DNA of 64,000 nucleotides from Paludibacterium yongneupense DSM 18731. Its GTDB lineage: Bacteria > Pseudomonadota > Gammaproteobacteria > Burkholderiales > Chromobacteriaceae. Below the pieces are notes generated by a model that was given only the letters and a program-made list of their open reading frames with translations, was not told the origin of the DNA and made no database searches. This document shows, piece by piece, positions 46,949 to 57,031 of the stretch. Each line of letters begins with the position of its first letter. Position 1 is the first letter of the stretch. The stretch covers positions 6,040 to 70,039 of the forward strand of contig NZ_KE383963.1 of NCBI RefSeq assembly GCF_000422925.1, given 5' to 3'. The position numbers were made by a program, and so were the translations under genes.

Positions 46949-48844
46949 TCAGTGGATGGCCGTACCGGTCATGGCATCGATGCCCAGCTCTACCAGGCTG
47001 GCCGCATCGTCCGCGTTCTGCACCCCCTTGGCGACCAGCGCGATATTCATCAGTCCCGACATGCGCAACAAACCGCGCAGCAGCGCTTGCCGCCCCGGGT
47101 CGTGGTGGATGCCTAGCGTCAGTCCGCTATCAATCACCAGATAGGCGATGCCGATTTCGTACAGACGGGCGACCAGCTCGAGGTCGTTGCCGGCGATCTC
47201 GACCGCGACGCGCTGGCCGCGCCGGCGTACCGCGTCGCAGAAAGAGGTGAAGGCGTCCCAGTGCTCGGCGAGCCCGGTTTCATGAAATTCGAAGGTCAGC
47301 GACTGCCGCGCCAGATGGCGGATAGCCTGTTCGATGGCGGGCAGGAAGTCGCCATCGGCCAGCGAGGCCGGCGAGACGTTGATCGCGTAGAGCCCGCGCC
47401 CGGATTCCAGCACGGCCTGGTGGAGCGCGGCCAGATCGAGCTGCGCCGAAATGCCGAGGCGGAGCGCGTGCGACACCAGGCGCAAGGCGTTGATCTTGCC
47501 GTCGCCATCCGGTAGATACAGCATGCCCTCGCGCCACAAGGTGACGCCTGCCGGGCTGTTGACCGGATACCAGTCGAGGCGCAAGCGCTTCTCCTTGCTG
47601 GCCCCCACGATCAACTGCAGCCAGTCGTGCTCGCTTTGCTGCGGCAGATCGCGGTCGCTGCGCCGGAAATGATTCGCCGGCTGTGTCCCGGCTTCGGCCA
47701 GCGCCTGATTCACGCGCAGCAGCAAGGCGTCGGCGCTGTCGCCGCTGTGGTAGCAGCTGAGCCCGATATGCCCGAGCCCGGCGCAGTCGACCAACCCCAT
47801 CTGCTGATAGCTGGCCAGCTGATTGCACAGCGACTGGGCGAGAGTCAGCGCTTCGCTGGCCTCGATCTCGGGGCACAACAGCGCGAAGTCGGCGCCACGC
47901 AGACGCGCGGCCAGCCAGCCCTTGCGCGGATGGGCGAGCGCACGCAGATCGGCGGCCAGCCGGTCGAGCAGGGCATCGGTCGCGGCCCCCCCCAGGCGCT
48001 GGTTGAGCTCGGTCAGATTGGCGACGCGCAGCAGCAACAACTCGCCGGCCTGCGTTTGCTCGCGGCTGCCGAGCAGGGCATTCAACTGTTGCAGGAAGGC
48101 AACACGATTGGGCAGGCCGGTGGCGGCATCGGTCAGTGTTTCGCGCCGCAAGCGCTCCAGCTCGGCGCTGCTGGCCTGCAAATGGCGCTGCAGGGTGCCG
48201 ACCATGCGATTCATGGCCGCGACGACGCGGGACAGCTCGGGGGTCGGCGGCTCGGGAATGCGGATGAAGCGTTGCTCGGCGATGGCGTCCGCCTGCTCGA
48301 CCATGCGGTTCAGGTGGGTGCGCAGTTGCAGGATCGAGATCGAGCCGACCGTGGCGCTCAACAGTCCGACCACGGCCAGCCATGCCAGGGTTTGCGCCGC
48401 ACCCTCCCAGAGCGAGACGTAGGCGAAGCCCAGATCGCTGTCGACGCTGATCTGGCCGGCCTGCAGCCAGCCCTTGGAGACGCTGGCGTTTCCGCTTGGC
48501 GGCTGCAAGGGCAGGAGCCGGGCAAACCAGCCCGGGGTGTGCCCGGTCTGGTCGCGGTTGATGCGCTCGATGCGGGGTTTTCCATCGGCGTCCAGCCAGC
48601 GGATGCTGTGATAGTGGCCCTGATCGAAGGCGGCGTTGATCAGCGTCTCGGCCATCGCCGGTTCGGCCTTGTACTGCGTGATCATCAAGGCCAGGCCGTT
48701 CGCCGTATCGGTGTTCTGGGCGCCGAGCTGCTGCTCGATATAGTGGCGTGCGGCGAGCAGATCCGTGGCCAGCGCGCCGGCCACGGCCAGCATCGCCACC
48801 GACAGCAATATCCACAGCCGTTGTACCAGAGAGAGTCTGTTCAT
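46949..48844 (-). CDS. lapD: LapD: inner-membrane c-di-GMP receptor
   Basis: 631 residues: membrane helix (about 10-30), periplasmic LapD/MoxY output domain (about 32-150), second helix (about 152-172), HAMP, GGDEF and EAL domains. Both enzyme sites are degenerate: RGADF at 316-320 replaces GGDEF, and the EAL position reads WREGM near 437-441. So it should bind but not make or break c-di-GMP. In the known system, c-di-GMP-bound LapD sequesters LapG so the adhesin stays on the cell. Eleven bases after lapG. Confidence 0.93.
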   Translation of the reverse strand: MNRLSLVQRLWILLSVAMLAVAGALATDLLAARHYIEQQLGAQNTDTANGLALMITQYKAEPAMAETLINAAFDQGHYHSIRWLDADGKPRIERINRDQTGHTPGWFARLLPLQPPSGNASVSKGWLQAGQISVDSDLGFAYVSLWEGAAQTLAWLAVVGLLSATVGSISILQLRTHLNRMVEQADAIAEQRFIRIPEPPTPELSRVVAAMNRMVGTLQRHLQASSAELERLRRETLTDAATGLPNRVAFLQQLNALLGSREQTQAGELLLLRVANLTELNQRLGGAATDALLDRLAADLRALAHPRKGWLAARLRGADFALLCPEIEASEALTLAQSLCNQLASYQQMGLVDCAGLGHIGLSCYHSGDSADALLLRVNQALAEAGTQPANHFRRSDRDLPQQSEHDWLQLIVGASKEKRLRLDWYPVNSPAGVTLWREGMLYLPDGDGKINALRLVSHALRLGISAQLDLAALHQAVLESGRGLYAINVSPASLADGDFLPAIEQAIRHLARQSLTFEFHETGLAEHWDAFTSFCDAVRRRGQRVAVEIAGNDLELVARLYEIGIAYLVIDSGLTLGIHHDPGRQALLRGLLRMSGLMNIALVAKGVQNADDAASLVELGIDAMTGTAIH

Positions 48845-48855
48845 AAGTTAAGCCA

Positions 48856-49557
48856 CTAGAAGGTAAAGCCTTCGGCGCGCATTTTGTCCATCACCTGGCG
48901 CCAACGGGTCAATTTATCGATCGTGGTCCGCGTCGAACCCACCCACAACCTTTCCGCGTCAAAAGAGAACACCGGCGTCAGATCCGGTCGCTGCGAGGCC
49001 GGCAGGATGCTCGTGATCAGGCTGTCCAGAATCAGCGGCTCGGCCGTCGGCGTCGGGTAATAGGCCAGCACCATATGCGCCTGGCTCAGCGTGCTGTCCG
49101 GCCCGCCGATGCGGGCCTTGACGTAGGTGAGCCGCAGTTTGTCCGGCGCCATGCCGGCCAGGCGCAGCGAAAAATACTTGGCAATGGTGAAGCCCTGACA
49201 GTTCGCGGCGGCCTTGCCGAAGGTCTCCAGCGGCGTCGGCCAATAATCGGGCTGATGCCAGATCGACTCGTCATCGGCATACCGGATGCGCCGGTTGATG
49301 AACTGGTTGACCGCGGCGAGGCGCACCGGATCGGGACTGTCGTGCAAACGATTGAGCAAGACCGTCCAGTCCTGATACAGCCGCACGGCCTGTGGCCCGT
49401 AGCGCACCGCCACCTGTGGCGCGGGCAGGTCGCGCGCGACGGCGAACAGCATGCCGCTCAAGGCAAGCACCACCCCTCCGGCGAGTAACCGGCCGATTCG
49501 ACCTTGCCGCCGCACGGCACGGCACAGGGTCGCGAGAGAGGAGAGAAAAGTCGGCAT
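48856..49557 (-). CDS. lapG: LapG: periplasmic cysteine protease
   Basis: 233-residue bacterial transglutaminase-like cysteine protease. Catalytic triad Cys120 (NCQGF), His161 (SQAHMVLAYY) and Asp178 (LILDSL); an N-terminal membrane anchor or signal (about 24-42). It cleaves LapA-type retention modules when LapD lets go. ATG at 49557 preferred over the TTG at 49560. First gene of lapG-lapD and divergent from lapE. Confidence 0.94.
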   Translation of the reverse strand: MPTFLSSLATLCRAVRRQGRIGRLLAGGVVLALSGMLFAVARDLPAPQVAVRYGPQAVRLYQDWTVLLNRLHDSPDPVRLAAVNQFINRRIRYADDESIWHQPDYWPTPLETFGKAAANCQGFTIAKYFSLRLAGMAPDKLRLTYVKARIGGPDSTLSQAHMVLAYYPTPTAEPLILDSLITSILPASQRPDLTPVFSFDAERLWVGSTRTTIDKLTRWRQVMDKMRAEGFTF

Positions 49558-49694
49558 CAATGCACATTATTGCATCGTTCTTAAATTATTTACGTAAAAC
49601 AGTTTATTCACATAGTGTTTCGAGATATTGTAAAGTATTAACAGAAATTGTTATCACAATCTATGCGGTCAGACTGATTGCTTGGGGGATCACC

Positions 49695-51143
49695 ATGAAT
49701 GTTGTTGCGAAACTGTCTGTTGCTGTTTGCACCGCACTGCTTGTCGGTCCGGCGCAGGCAGTCGATTTGGGACAGGCTGTAGAACAGACACTGCTGCACA
49801 ATCCCGAAGTCCGCTTCAAGCTGCACGAATTCAAGGCGGCGATGGAGGAGAAGGGCGTCGCGCGCGCGGGCTATTTTCCGACCGTTGATGCGAGCTACAC
49901 CCAGGGACACGAGCACAATGTTCTGCCCGGCGTTTATAACGGGCCGGCGCAGTACGAGAATTTCCAGCGACATGGCTGGTCTGTCACGCTGACGCAGAAT
50001 CTGTTCGACGGCATGCAGACCACGTACTCGCTGCATCAGCTCGACCACACCATGCGCGCCAAGTACTTCGATTTTCTGGACAGTTCCCAGACTCAGGCGC
50101 TGGAAGCCGTGCGCGCCTACATCGACGTGTTGCGCTACCGGCAATTGCTGGAGGTGGCCAAGGCCAACTATGCGACACATAAGGGCATCTACAGCCAGAT
50201 CCAGCAAAAAGTCGGCGCCGGCGTCGGCCGCCGCGTCGATCTCGAACAGGCGGCCGGTCGCCTGGCGCTGGCCGAATCCAATTTGCTGACCGAGAGCAGC
50301 AACCTGCATGACGTGTCGGTGCGCTATGAGCGCGTGGTCGGCGTCGAGCCGCCCGCCGACATGGCCGACGTGCCTTCGCTCAAGGCGCAATTGCCGCTGG
50401 ATCGCGATGTGCTCGGTCGCGCCACCCACGCCAACCCGGCCTACTTGTCGGCGCTGGAAAACGTGCTGGCGGCGCGAAGCGAAGTGGCGGTGCGGCGCGG
50501 GGCCTTTTCGCCGACGCTGGATCTGCATCTGCGCCAGGATCAGGGCAACGGCATCAACGGGACCACCGGCGCCTATAGCGAAAAAATGGCCGAGGTGGTG
50601 TTCAACATCAATCTGTCGCGCGGCGGCGCCGACCGTGCCCGGCTCGGCATGGCGGCCGAAGGCTTGAACGGCGCGCTCGATCTGCGCGACAAAGCCTGCC
50701 GGGATATGCGTCAGACGGTCCGCATCGCCTACAACGACACGGCCAAGCTGGATGAACAACTGACCTATCTGCGCCAGCACGCGCTCTCGACCGAAAAAGC
50801 GCGCGACGCTTACCGCAAGCAGTTCGATATCGGCCAGCGCACGCTGCTGGACGTACTCGATAGCGAGAACGAACTGCTAGAAGCGAAACGCGCGATAGCC
50901 AATGCCGAAAACGACCAGAAGCTCGCGTATCTGCGGGTGCTGGCCGGTGACGGCGATTTGCTGCAAGCCCTGCATCTGAAGGCGGCCGAGGACTATACGG
51001 CCGATTACGCGGGTCCGTCGGCCGACGACCTGGCCAGCTGCAACACCGAATATCCGCAGACCCCGGTCGTGGACAAGAACGCGATCATCGCTCAGCCCTA
51101 TATCCCGGCCGGCAACGACGCACCGCCCAGCATCACGCAGTAA
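49695..51143 (+). CDS. lapE: TolC-family outer membrane protein, LapE type
   Basis: 482 residues with signal peptide (cleavage after AQA, about residue 22) and two OEP repeats, [20 protein letters not shown] and a second near [19 protein letters not shown], plus [20 protein letters not shown]. It is the outer membrane channel for the type I system. Start at 49695, where the signal peptide begins, after GGGGGA. Convergent with a chemoreceptor gene: the two 3' ends overlap by 11 bases. The 137-base gap to lapG is AT-rich with two palindromes (TTTACGTAAA 49589; ATTGTTATCACAAT 49647). Confidence 0.92.
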   Translation: MNVVAKLSVAVCTALLVGPAQAVDLGQAVEQTLLHNPEVRFKLHEFKAAMEEKGVARAGYFPTVDASYTQGHEHNVLPGVYNGPAQYENFQRHGWSVTLTQNLFDGMQTTYSLHQLDHTMRAKYFDFLDSSQTQALEAVRAYIDVLRYRQLLEVAKANYATHKGIYSQIQQKVGAGVGRRVDLEQAAGRLALAESNLLTESSNLHDVSVRYERVVGVEPPADMADVPSLKAQLPLDRDVLGRATHANPAYLSALENVLAARSEVAVRRGAFSPTLDLHLRQDQGNGINGTTGAYSEKMAEVVFNINLSRGGADRARLGMAAEGLNGALDLRDKACRDMRQTVRIAYNDTAKLDEQLTYLRQHALSTEKARDAYRKQFDIGQRTLLDVLDSENELLEAKRAIANAENDQKLAYLRVLAGDGDLLQALHLKAAEDYTADYAGPSADDLASCNTEYPQTPVVDKNAIIAQPYIPAGNDAPPSITQ

Positions 51144-52758
51144 AGCGGTTCAGCGTCGCATCCAAGGCATCGACCAGGCGATGCAGATCATCGGCGAGAG
51201 CCGTGGCCTGCTGTATTGCCTGGCTGGTGCTTTCGTTCTTGTCGGCGATGTGGGCGATGTTCTGCGCGACCTGGTGCCCGGCCGCACCCTGTTCCTTGAT
51301 TTCGCCTGCGATGTCGTGAATGCGCCGGGTCGCATCGGCCGTGCCCTGCCGTATCGCTTCCAGTGCCCCGGCCACGCTCGATGCGCTGCTGACGCCGGCA
51401 TCGATCAGCGCGCCGGCTTCGCGCATGCTTTGGTCCGCGTTATGGGTATCGTTCTGCACCGCCGTGATCAGTGCCGCGATCTCGGCTGTCGACTGGCTCG
51501 TCCGTTCCGCGAGTTTGCGCACTTCATCCGCGACCACGGCGAACCCGCGCCCGGCTTCGCCCGCGCGGGCCGCTTCGATGGCGGCGTTCAGAGCCAGCAG
51601 ATTGGTTTGCTCGGCAATTTCGCGAATGACCTGGACGATGTTGCCGATCTCGCCCGAGCGCAGATTGAGTCCGGCAATCACCGCCGACGTGGTTTCGATG
51701 TTGCCGGCGACTTGCTGGATTTCGTGCGTGGCGCGCTGGGCGAGCTCGCTGCCGCGCAGGGCCGCATCGGTCGCTTGACTGGCCTTTTCCCTGGCCTCGG
51801 CCGCATGCTCGGCGACCACATTGACACTGGCCGATATCTGTTCGAGCGTCGCCGCGCCGGAAGAGGCGGCCTCGGCCTGCGCGAGCGAGTCGGTGGCGAC
51901 TTTGCGGCTGACCGTGCTCAGGTTTTCCGCGGCCGCGAGGAGCTGCGATGAATGCCGGTGCGAATCGCGGATCACGGAGCGCACACTCTCGACGAGTTCG
52001 CGCAAGGAGCGGGAGACCGCGCCGACCTCGTTGCGGCCATAGTCCGGCCACGGCAGGGTCAGGTCGCACCGCGCGGCGAGGGTATGGCTGTTTGCCGCCA
52101 TCTGGCGCAGCGGCCCCGCAATCGAGCGAATGATCAGCAGCGACAAGCCGGCGGCGGCGCACGAGGTGACAATCAGCAAGGCGATCAATTCGGTGCGCAC
52201 CGTGAGGCGGGTGGTATCGATTGCCGCGCCGAGCCCGTCTATCGTGTCATGCGAACGCCCTGCGATCTGTTTGAGCGCATCTTCCATGGCATGGACACTG
52301 TCCTTGAATTGCCCCATCGCGCCATTGGCGTCGGCCGTGCCGGCGATGGCGCCGGCCTCGATACGGGCGGAAACGGAGAGCAGCCCGTCGCCATACTGTT
52401 TGAGCTTCGCGTCGAGCGCGGCCAGGCTCGCGCTTTGCGCCGGGTCGGCGTCGGCGCAGGCCTTGAGCTCGGATTCGGTCTTGCCCATCGAGTCGCGCCA
52501 TTTGCTCAGGTAGTCTGCGCGGGTCTTGGGGACGGCGATATTGATGAAATAGTCTTTTTCGAAGCGCCGCAAATTGCCCATGTGGTAGCGGACTTCGGAA
52601 ATATGCTGGTAGAAGCTGACGTCGCGCGACGTCATGGTGTGCACCGTGTCCGACATGCGACCGAGACCGATGAGTCCGGTCGCTCCGATCATGATCATCA
52701 ATATGATGAGCATGCTGAACCCTGCGCTGATGCGCAGTGCAACCGTCATGTTCTTCAT
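51133..52758 (-). CDS. Methyl-accepting chemotaxis protein, 4-helix-bundle sensor
   Basis: 541-residue chemoreceptor: membrane helix (about 8-30), periplasmic 4HB_MCP-type sensor (about 32-190), second helix, HAMP, and a signalling domain with the CheA/CheW hairpin tip [20 protein letters not shown] then [18 protein letters not shown]. The ligand is unknown. No che genes are in the window. Its 3' end overlaps lapE. Confidence 0.95.
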   Translation of the reverse strand: MKNMTVALRISAGFSMLIILMIMIGATGLIGLGRMSDTVHTMTSRDVSFYQHISEVRYHMGNLRRFEKDYFINIAVPKTRADYLSKWRDSMGKTESELKACADADPAQSASLAALDAKLKQYGDGLLSVSARIEAGAIAGTADANGAMGQFKDSVHAMEDALKQIAGRSHDTIDGLGAAIDTTRLTVRTELIALLIVTSCAAAGLSLLIIRSIAGPLRQMAANSHTLAARCDLTLPWPDYGRNEVGAVSRSLRELVESVRSVIRDSHRHSSQLLAAAENLSTVSRKVATDSLAQAEAASSGAATLEQISASVNVVAEHAAEAREKASQATDAALRGSELAQRATHEIQQVAGNIETTSAVIAGLNLRSGEIGNIVQVIREIAEQTNLLALNAAIEAARAGEAGRGFAVVADEVRKLAERTSQSTAEIAALITAVQNDTHNADQSMREAGALIDAGVSSASSVAGALEAIRQGTADATRRIHDIAGEIKEQGAAGHQVAQNIAHIADKNESTSQAIQQATALADDLHRLVDALDATLNRFTA

Positions 52759-52816
52759 GCGTATCTACTCCGACAGTGATTTTAAACGCGCGCAGGCGCT
52801 GTTAAATAGTCAAGCC

Positions 52817-53647
52817 TTATAGGATACCGCTGAATTTCAATGTATTAATAATATTATTAAATACTGTTTTAGTGACGATGTCATGGCTCACGCCGCGCAG
52901 CGCGGCCAGCAACTGCGCATAGCGCGCGAGTTGCGCCGGCCGGTTGGGCGTTTGCTGTGCCCAAGCGGGGCGGATGTCGGGCGCATCGGTTTCCAGCACG
53001 ATACTGTCCAAAGGCAGGCTGGCCGCCAGGCGGCGGATTCGCAACGATCCGTCGTATGTCATCGATCCACCGAATCCCAGCAGCATCCCCTGCCGGATAT
53101 ACGCACGCGCTTGCTGCTCGCTGCCGTTGAAAGCGTGGGCGATGCCGCGTTCGATGCGTTGCTCGCGCAGAAAACGCAGCACTTTATCCTGGGCGCGGCG
53201 CACGTGCAGCAGCACCGGCAGATCGTAGCGGCGCGCGAGCTTCAGTTGTTCGATAAACAGCGCCTGCTGCCGTGCGGGATCGAGGCCGGTGACATGGAAA
53301 TCGAGACCGATCTCGCCGAGCGCCACCGGCGCATGCCGCGTCAATGCCTGCTCCAGAACGGCCAGATGATCGTCCAGATGACTGGAAAGATAGAGCGGGT
53401 GCAGGCCGAAAGCGATCCAGCAGCCATAGCGTCTGCGTTGTTCGAGCACGCTCTCGAAACGGGAGACATCCACCGCCGGAACGAGAATCTGCCCGAGGCC
53501 GAGCGCCTGTGCCTCCGCGACCACCTCGTCGCGATCGGCGTCGAACTCGGGGGCATCGAGATGGCAATGCGTGTCGACAAGGGTGGGCGTCGGCGGGCAA
53601 TGGGCGAAGGCGGCTGTCTTCATCGGCGGGAAATCCGGCAAAACCAT
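52817..53647 (-). CDS. TatD family metal-dependent hydrolase
   Basis: About 276 residues. TatD signature at the N-terminus LVDTHCHLDAPEFD, then GEIGLDFH, PVLLHVRRAQDK, AHAFNGS and ETDAPDIRP. These are metal-dependent nucleases. The start is uncertain: ATGs at 53647 and 53623 are both in frame and neither has a good ribosome site. Divergent from the sugar porter. Confidence 0.9.
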   Translation of the reverse strand: MVLPDFPPMKTAAFAHCPPTPTLVDTHCHLDAPEFDADRDEVVAEAQALGLGQILVPAVDVSRFESVLEQRRRYGCWIAFGLHPLYLSSHLDDHLAVLEQALTRHAPVALGEIGLDFHVTGLDPARQQALFIEQLKLARRYDLPVLLHVRRAQDKVLRFLREQRIERGIAHAFNGSEQQARAYIRQGMLLGFGGSMTYDGSLRIRRLAASLPLDSIVLETDAPDIRPAWAQQTPNRPAQLARYAQLLAALRGVSHDIVTKTVFNNIINTLKFSGIL

Positions 53648-53858
53648 CCTTGCAGTATGGTCGGGCCGTGGGTCCTCGGCCAGGCGAAATGTGTCATGAC
53701 CGGATGATACCCGCCCCCGCCGAGCGCAGCGACTACGTAAATGTACTTAGCTACGAGCAAATGGTGTAGCATAGCGGCCAATTCGGGGCGGTCGCGAGCC
53801 GCCGGCCAGCAGCTCACAATCGCCGCCGCGAAAGCGCCGGTTTTCTTTGGTGAACACG

Positions 53859-55274
53859 ATGGTTACACCCAATACATCGAGCACGGCGCTGCCGTTGACG
53901 CGCGCGCCATCCTCCGTCAATTTTCAGGTCGCCTGTGTCGGCATCCTGGCGGCCCTGGCCGGGCTGCTGTTCGGCCTCGACATCGGCGTGATCTCGGGCG
54001 CTTTGCCGTTCATCGCCGCGACCTTCCGTCTCGGCGATGTGATGCAGGAGTGGATAGTCAGCTCGATGATGTTCGGCGCGGCGCTGGGGGCTGTCGGCAG
54101 CGGCTGGCTGTCTTTCCGTCTCGGGCGCAAGAAATCGCTGTTGCTGGGCGCCGTGCTGTTTGTCGCCGGCTCGGCGCTGTGCGCGCTCGCGTGGTCGGCG
54201 AACATCATGATCGCCGGACGGGTGGTGCTCGGTCTGGCTGTCGGCATCGCCTCCTATACCGCCCCGCTGTATTTGTCCGAGATCGCGCCGCAGCGCATTC
54301 GCGGAGCGATGATCTCGGTCTATCAGCTGATGATCACCATTGGCATTCTGGTGGTCTACCTGAGCAATACGCAGCTCAGCGCCAGCGGAAACTGGCGCGC
54401 GATGGTGGGGGTGGTTGCCGTGTCGGCCGTGCTGTTCCTGCTGGGGGTGTTGTGCCTGCCCGACAGTCCGCGCTGGCTGGTCATCCGCCAGCGCAAGGCG
54501 GAAGCGCGCCATGTCCTGCAGCGCTTGCGCGGTTCCGACGAACAGGTGGAAGCGGAGCTGGCCGAAATCGAATCCTCGCTGCAAGTGAAACAGCGCGGTT
54601 TTCAGTTATTCCGCGAAAACGCGAATTTCCGGCGCTCGGTCGGCCTCGGCCTGGCGCTGCAGGTCATGCAGCAGCTGACCGGCATCAACGTCATCATGTA
54701 CTACGCCCCCCGCATCTTCGCAGAGGCCGGCTTCCATTCGACCCGAGACCAGATGTGGTGCACGGTGATCGTCGGACTGGTCAATGTCCTGTCGACCTTC
54801 ATCGCCATCGGCTTTGTCGACCGCTGGGGGCGCAAGCCTATCTTGTACGCCGGGTTTTTCATCATGGCGGCGGGCATGGGGGCGGTTGCCATGATGCTCG
54901 GGCAAACGCAACTGAGCGTGGGCGAGCAATATTTTACCGTCGCCATGCTGCTGCTGTTCATCCTCGGCTTTGCCATGTCGGCCGGCCCGCTGATCTGGGT
55001 GCTGTGCTCGGAAATCCAGCCGCTGCAGGGGCGCGACTTCGGCATCACCTGCTCGACGTTCACCAACTGGATCGCCAACATGATCGTCGGTGCGAGCTTC
55101 CTCAGCCTGCTGCACGGCCTGGGCGGCGCGCATACTTTCTGGCTCTATGCCGGATTCAATGCCGCATTCATCGTGGTCACCCGCTACTTCATCCCGGAAA
55201 CGCGCGGCGTCTCGCTGGAACAGATCGAAGGCAAGCTGATGGCCGGCAAGGCGCTGGTCGACATCGGTCGCTGA
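53859..55274 (+). CDS. Sugar porter family MFS transporter
   Basis: About 471 residues, twelve membrane helices, GalP/AraE/XylE type proton symporter. Signatures: GLLFGLDIGVISGALPFI, PLYLSEIAPQRIRGAMISVY, PDSPRWLV, QQLTGINVIMYYAP and PETRGVSLEQIEGKL. Substrate is likely a hexose, pentose or inositol; it cannot be read from the sequence. ATG at 53859 preferred; GTG at 53850 is possible. A Gfo/Idh oxidoreductase follows. Confidence 0.92.
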   Translation: MVTPNTSSTALPLTRAPSSVNFQVACVGILAALAGLLFGLDIGVISGALPFIAATFRLGDVMQEWIVSSMMFGAALGAVGSGWLSFRLGRKKSLLLGAVLFVAGSALCALAWSANIMIAGRVVLGLAVGIASYTAPLYLSEIAPQRIRGAMISVYQLMITIGILVVYLSNTQLSASGNWRAMVGVVAVSAVLFLLGVLCLPDSPRWLVIRQRKAEARHVLQRLRGSDEQVEAELAEIESSLQVKQRGFQLFRENANFRRSVGLGLALQVMQQLTGINVIMYYAPRIFAEAGFHSTRDQMWCTVIVGLVNVLSTFIAIGFVDRWGRKPILYAGFFIMAAGMGAVAMMLGQTQLSVGEQYFTVAMLLLFILGFAMSAGPLIWVLCSEIQPLQGRDFGITCSTFTNWIANMIVGASFLSLLHGLGGAHTFWLYAGFNAAFIVVTRYFIPETRGVSLEQIEGKLMAGKALVDIGR

Positions 55275-55355
55275 CAGGTCAGACCATCAGGCCGCTAGAC
55301 CTCAAGTTCGGCCAGCGCTATGCTGTACGGCATGGTCTGGCGGGGAGAAGGCGCG

Positions 55356-56321
55356 ATGCGCTATGTTCTGATCGGTACGGGTTCCATCTCGAACACCTAT
55401 GTGGCGGCGCTGTCCGGCCTGGAGGGCAGCAAGCTGGTCGCCTGCGTCTCGCGCTCCGGGCGCCGCCCGTCGGCCGCTCCCGGCATCGAGTGCTGCCGTT
55501 CGCTGGATGCCGTCGCCGCTCCTTTCGATGCGGTCATCATCACGACCCCCAACGGTTTGCATCAGGACGGCGCGCTGGCCGCCGCACGCCTCGGCAAGCA
55601 TGTGTTGACCGAAAAGCCGCTTGCCATCACCCGCCCCGCAATGAGCGCCATGATCGAGGCCTGCGCTCGCGCGGGCGTCACCCTGGCCGTCGCCTTTCAG
55701 CACCGCACCCATCCGGATGTCCTCGCGCTCAAGCGCCTGCTCGAGGCGGGAGCGCTCGGGCGTATCTATGCCGCGGATCTGTCATGCAAGTTCTGGCGCG
55801 ACCAGGCGTATTACGACAGCGCCCCCTATCGCGGGGGGCTGGACATCGACGGCGGCGGGCCGTTCATGCAGCAAGCCTGCCACAACATCGATTTGTATCA
55901 GTGGTTCTTTGGCCTGCCGGACGAACTTGTCGCCCACCGTGCGACCTTTGCGCACCGTATCGAGGCCGAGGATCACGGCGCCGTACTGCTGCGCCACGCA
56001 AACGGAATGATCGGCACCATCGTCGCTTCGACGGCGGCCCGGCCCGGTTTGCCGGCGCGTCTGGAAGTCGTGTGCGAAAAAGGCATCGTCGTCACTCTCG
56101 ACGATCGCATCGTCAACTGGGACATCGACGGAGTCGCCAATCCGGGACAGGGCGCGGCCATCGCCGCGGCTCCCAATGTGGCGACCCTCGGCGACAGCGC
56201 TCGCCACCAGGCCATCCTGCGGGATTTCGAGGCCGCGGTGCGCGACGGCCGGGCGCCGCTGGCCGACGCCGAATCGGCACGGCGCACCGTTGAACTGATC
56301 CTGCGGATCTACGGACGCTGA
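55356..56321 (+). CDS. Gfo/Idh/MocA family oxidoreductase
   Basis: 321 residues. NAD(P)-binding motif GTGSISNTYVAAL near residue 7-19, catalytic Lys in TEKPLAITR and His in ACHNIDLYQW. Such enzymes oxidise sugars or inositols. GGGGAGAAGG precedes the ATG at 55356. Its place after a sugar porter suggests one uptake-and-oxidation unit. Its TGA abuts the stop of the convergent LOG gene (TGATCA). Confidence 0.9.
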   Translation: MRYVLIGTGSISNTYVAALSGLEGSKLVACVSRSGRRPSAAPGIECCRSLDAVAAPFDAVIITTPNGLHQDGALAAARLGKHVLTEKPLAITRPAMSAMIEACARAGVTLAVAFQHRTHPDVLALKRLLEAGALGRIYAADLSCKFWRDQAYYDSAPYRGGLDIDGGGPFMQQACHNIDLYQWFFGLPDELVAHRATFAHRIEAEDHGAVLLRHANGMIGTIVASTAARPGLPARLEVVCEKGIVVTLDDRIVNWDIDGVANPGQGAAIAAAPNVATLGDSARHQAILRDFEAAVRDGRAPLADAESARRTVELILRIYGR

Positions 56322-56894
56322 TCAGGGACGGGCCGTCGCCCATTTTTCCAGCGGCGGGGTGTAGGTGAGCAGCGCGTCGAGCAGGGGCTCGGGCGCATGC
56401 TCGACCCTGACCATCTCCCGGTACGGCGACTTCATGAAACCGTGGTCGACCATATCGTCCATGAACGCGATGAGCTTGTCGTAGTAGCGGGCGACATTGA
56501 GAAAGCCACAGGGCTTGCGATGGTAGCCGAGCTGGGCCCAGGTCCAGGCCTCGAATATTTCTTCCAGCGTGCCGGCGCCGCCCGGCATGGCGATGAAACC
56601 GTCCGCCATCTGCGCCATCAGCGCCTTGCGCTCGTGCATATCCCCCACCACATGCAAGGCGCTCAGCGAGGTGTGGGCGACCTCGCGCGCCTCGAGCGCG
56701 CGCGGAATCACGCCGGTGACCTTGCCGCCGGCCGCCAGCACCGCGTCGGCTATCGTGCCCATGAGTCCGACCTTGCCGCCGCCGTAGACCAGTTCGATGT
56801 CGCGCGCCGCCAGCGTGCGCCCGAGCGCCTGTGCGGCGGTCGTGAATTCGGGATTATTGCCGGAGCTGGACCCGCAAAAAACGGCGATTTTCAT
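56322..56894 (-). CDS. LOG family protein
   Basis: 190 residues. LOG motif PGGAGTLEEIFEAWTWAQLG and the N-terminal VFCGSSSGNNPEF and YGGGKVGLMG are present. Family members hydrolyse nucleoside 5'-monophosphates to base and ribose 5-phosphate (in plants, activating cytokinins). Bacterial role is mostly nucleotide turnover. Confidence 0.93.
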   Translation of the reverse strand: MKIAVFCGSSSGNNPEFTTAAQALGRTLAARDIELVYGGGKVGLMGTIADAVLAAGGKVTGVIPRALEAREVAHTSLSALHVVGDMHERKALMAQMADGFIAMPGGAGTLEEIFEAWTWAQLGYHRKPCGFLNVARYYDKLIAFMDDMVDHGFMKSPYREMVRVEHAPEPLLDALLTYTPPLEKWATARP

Positions 56895-57031
56895 ACATTC
56901 CCCAATCTGTGTGGAGGCAAAGCCTCATTGTCGCGATCCGCTATTGTCGCGGAAAAGCGGTCGGCGCGAAACGCGGCGCCGTGTCGGGGGTCGGGCCGGA
57001 GGGGGCGGCGGTACGATGCCCGGCCCCGGAC

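Noticed and set aside
53741-56293. 850-residue plus-strand frame across the porter and oxidoreductase genes
   Set aside because: It spans two genes in a different frame and is Arg/Pro-rich noise from high GC.
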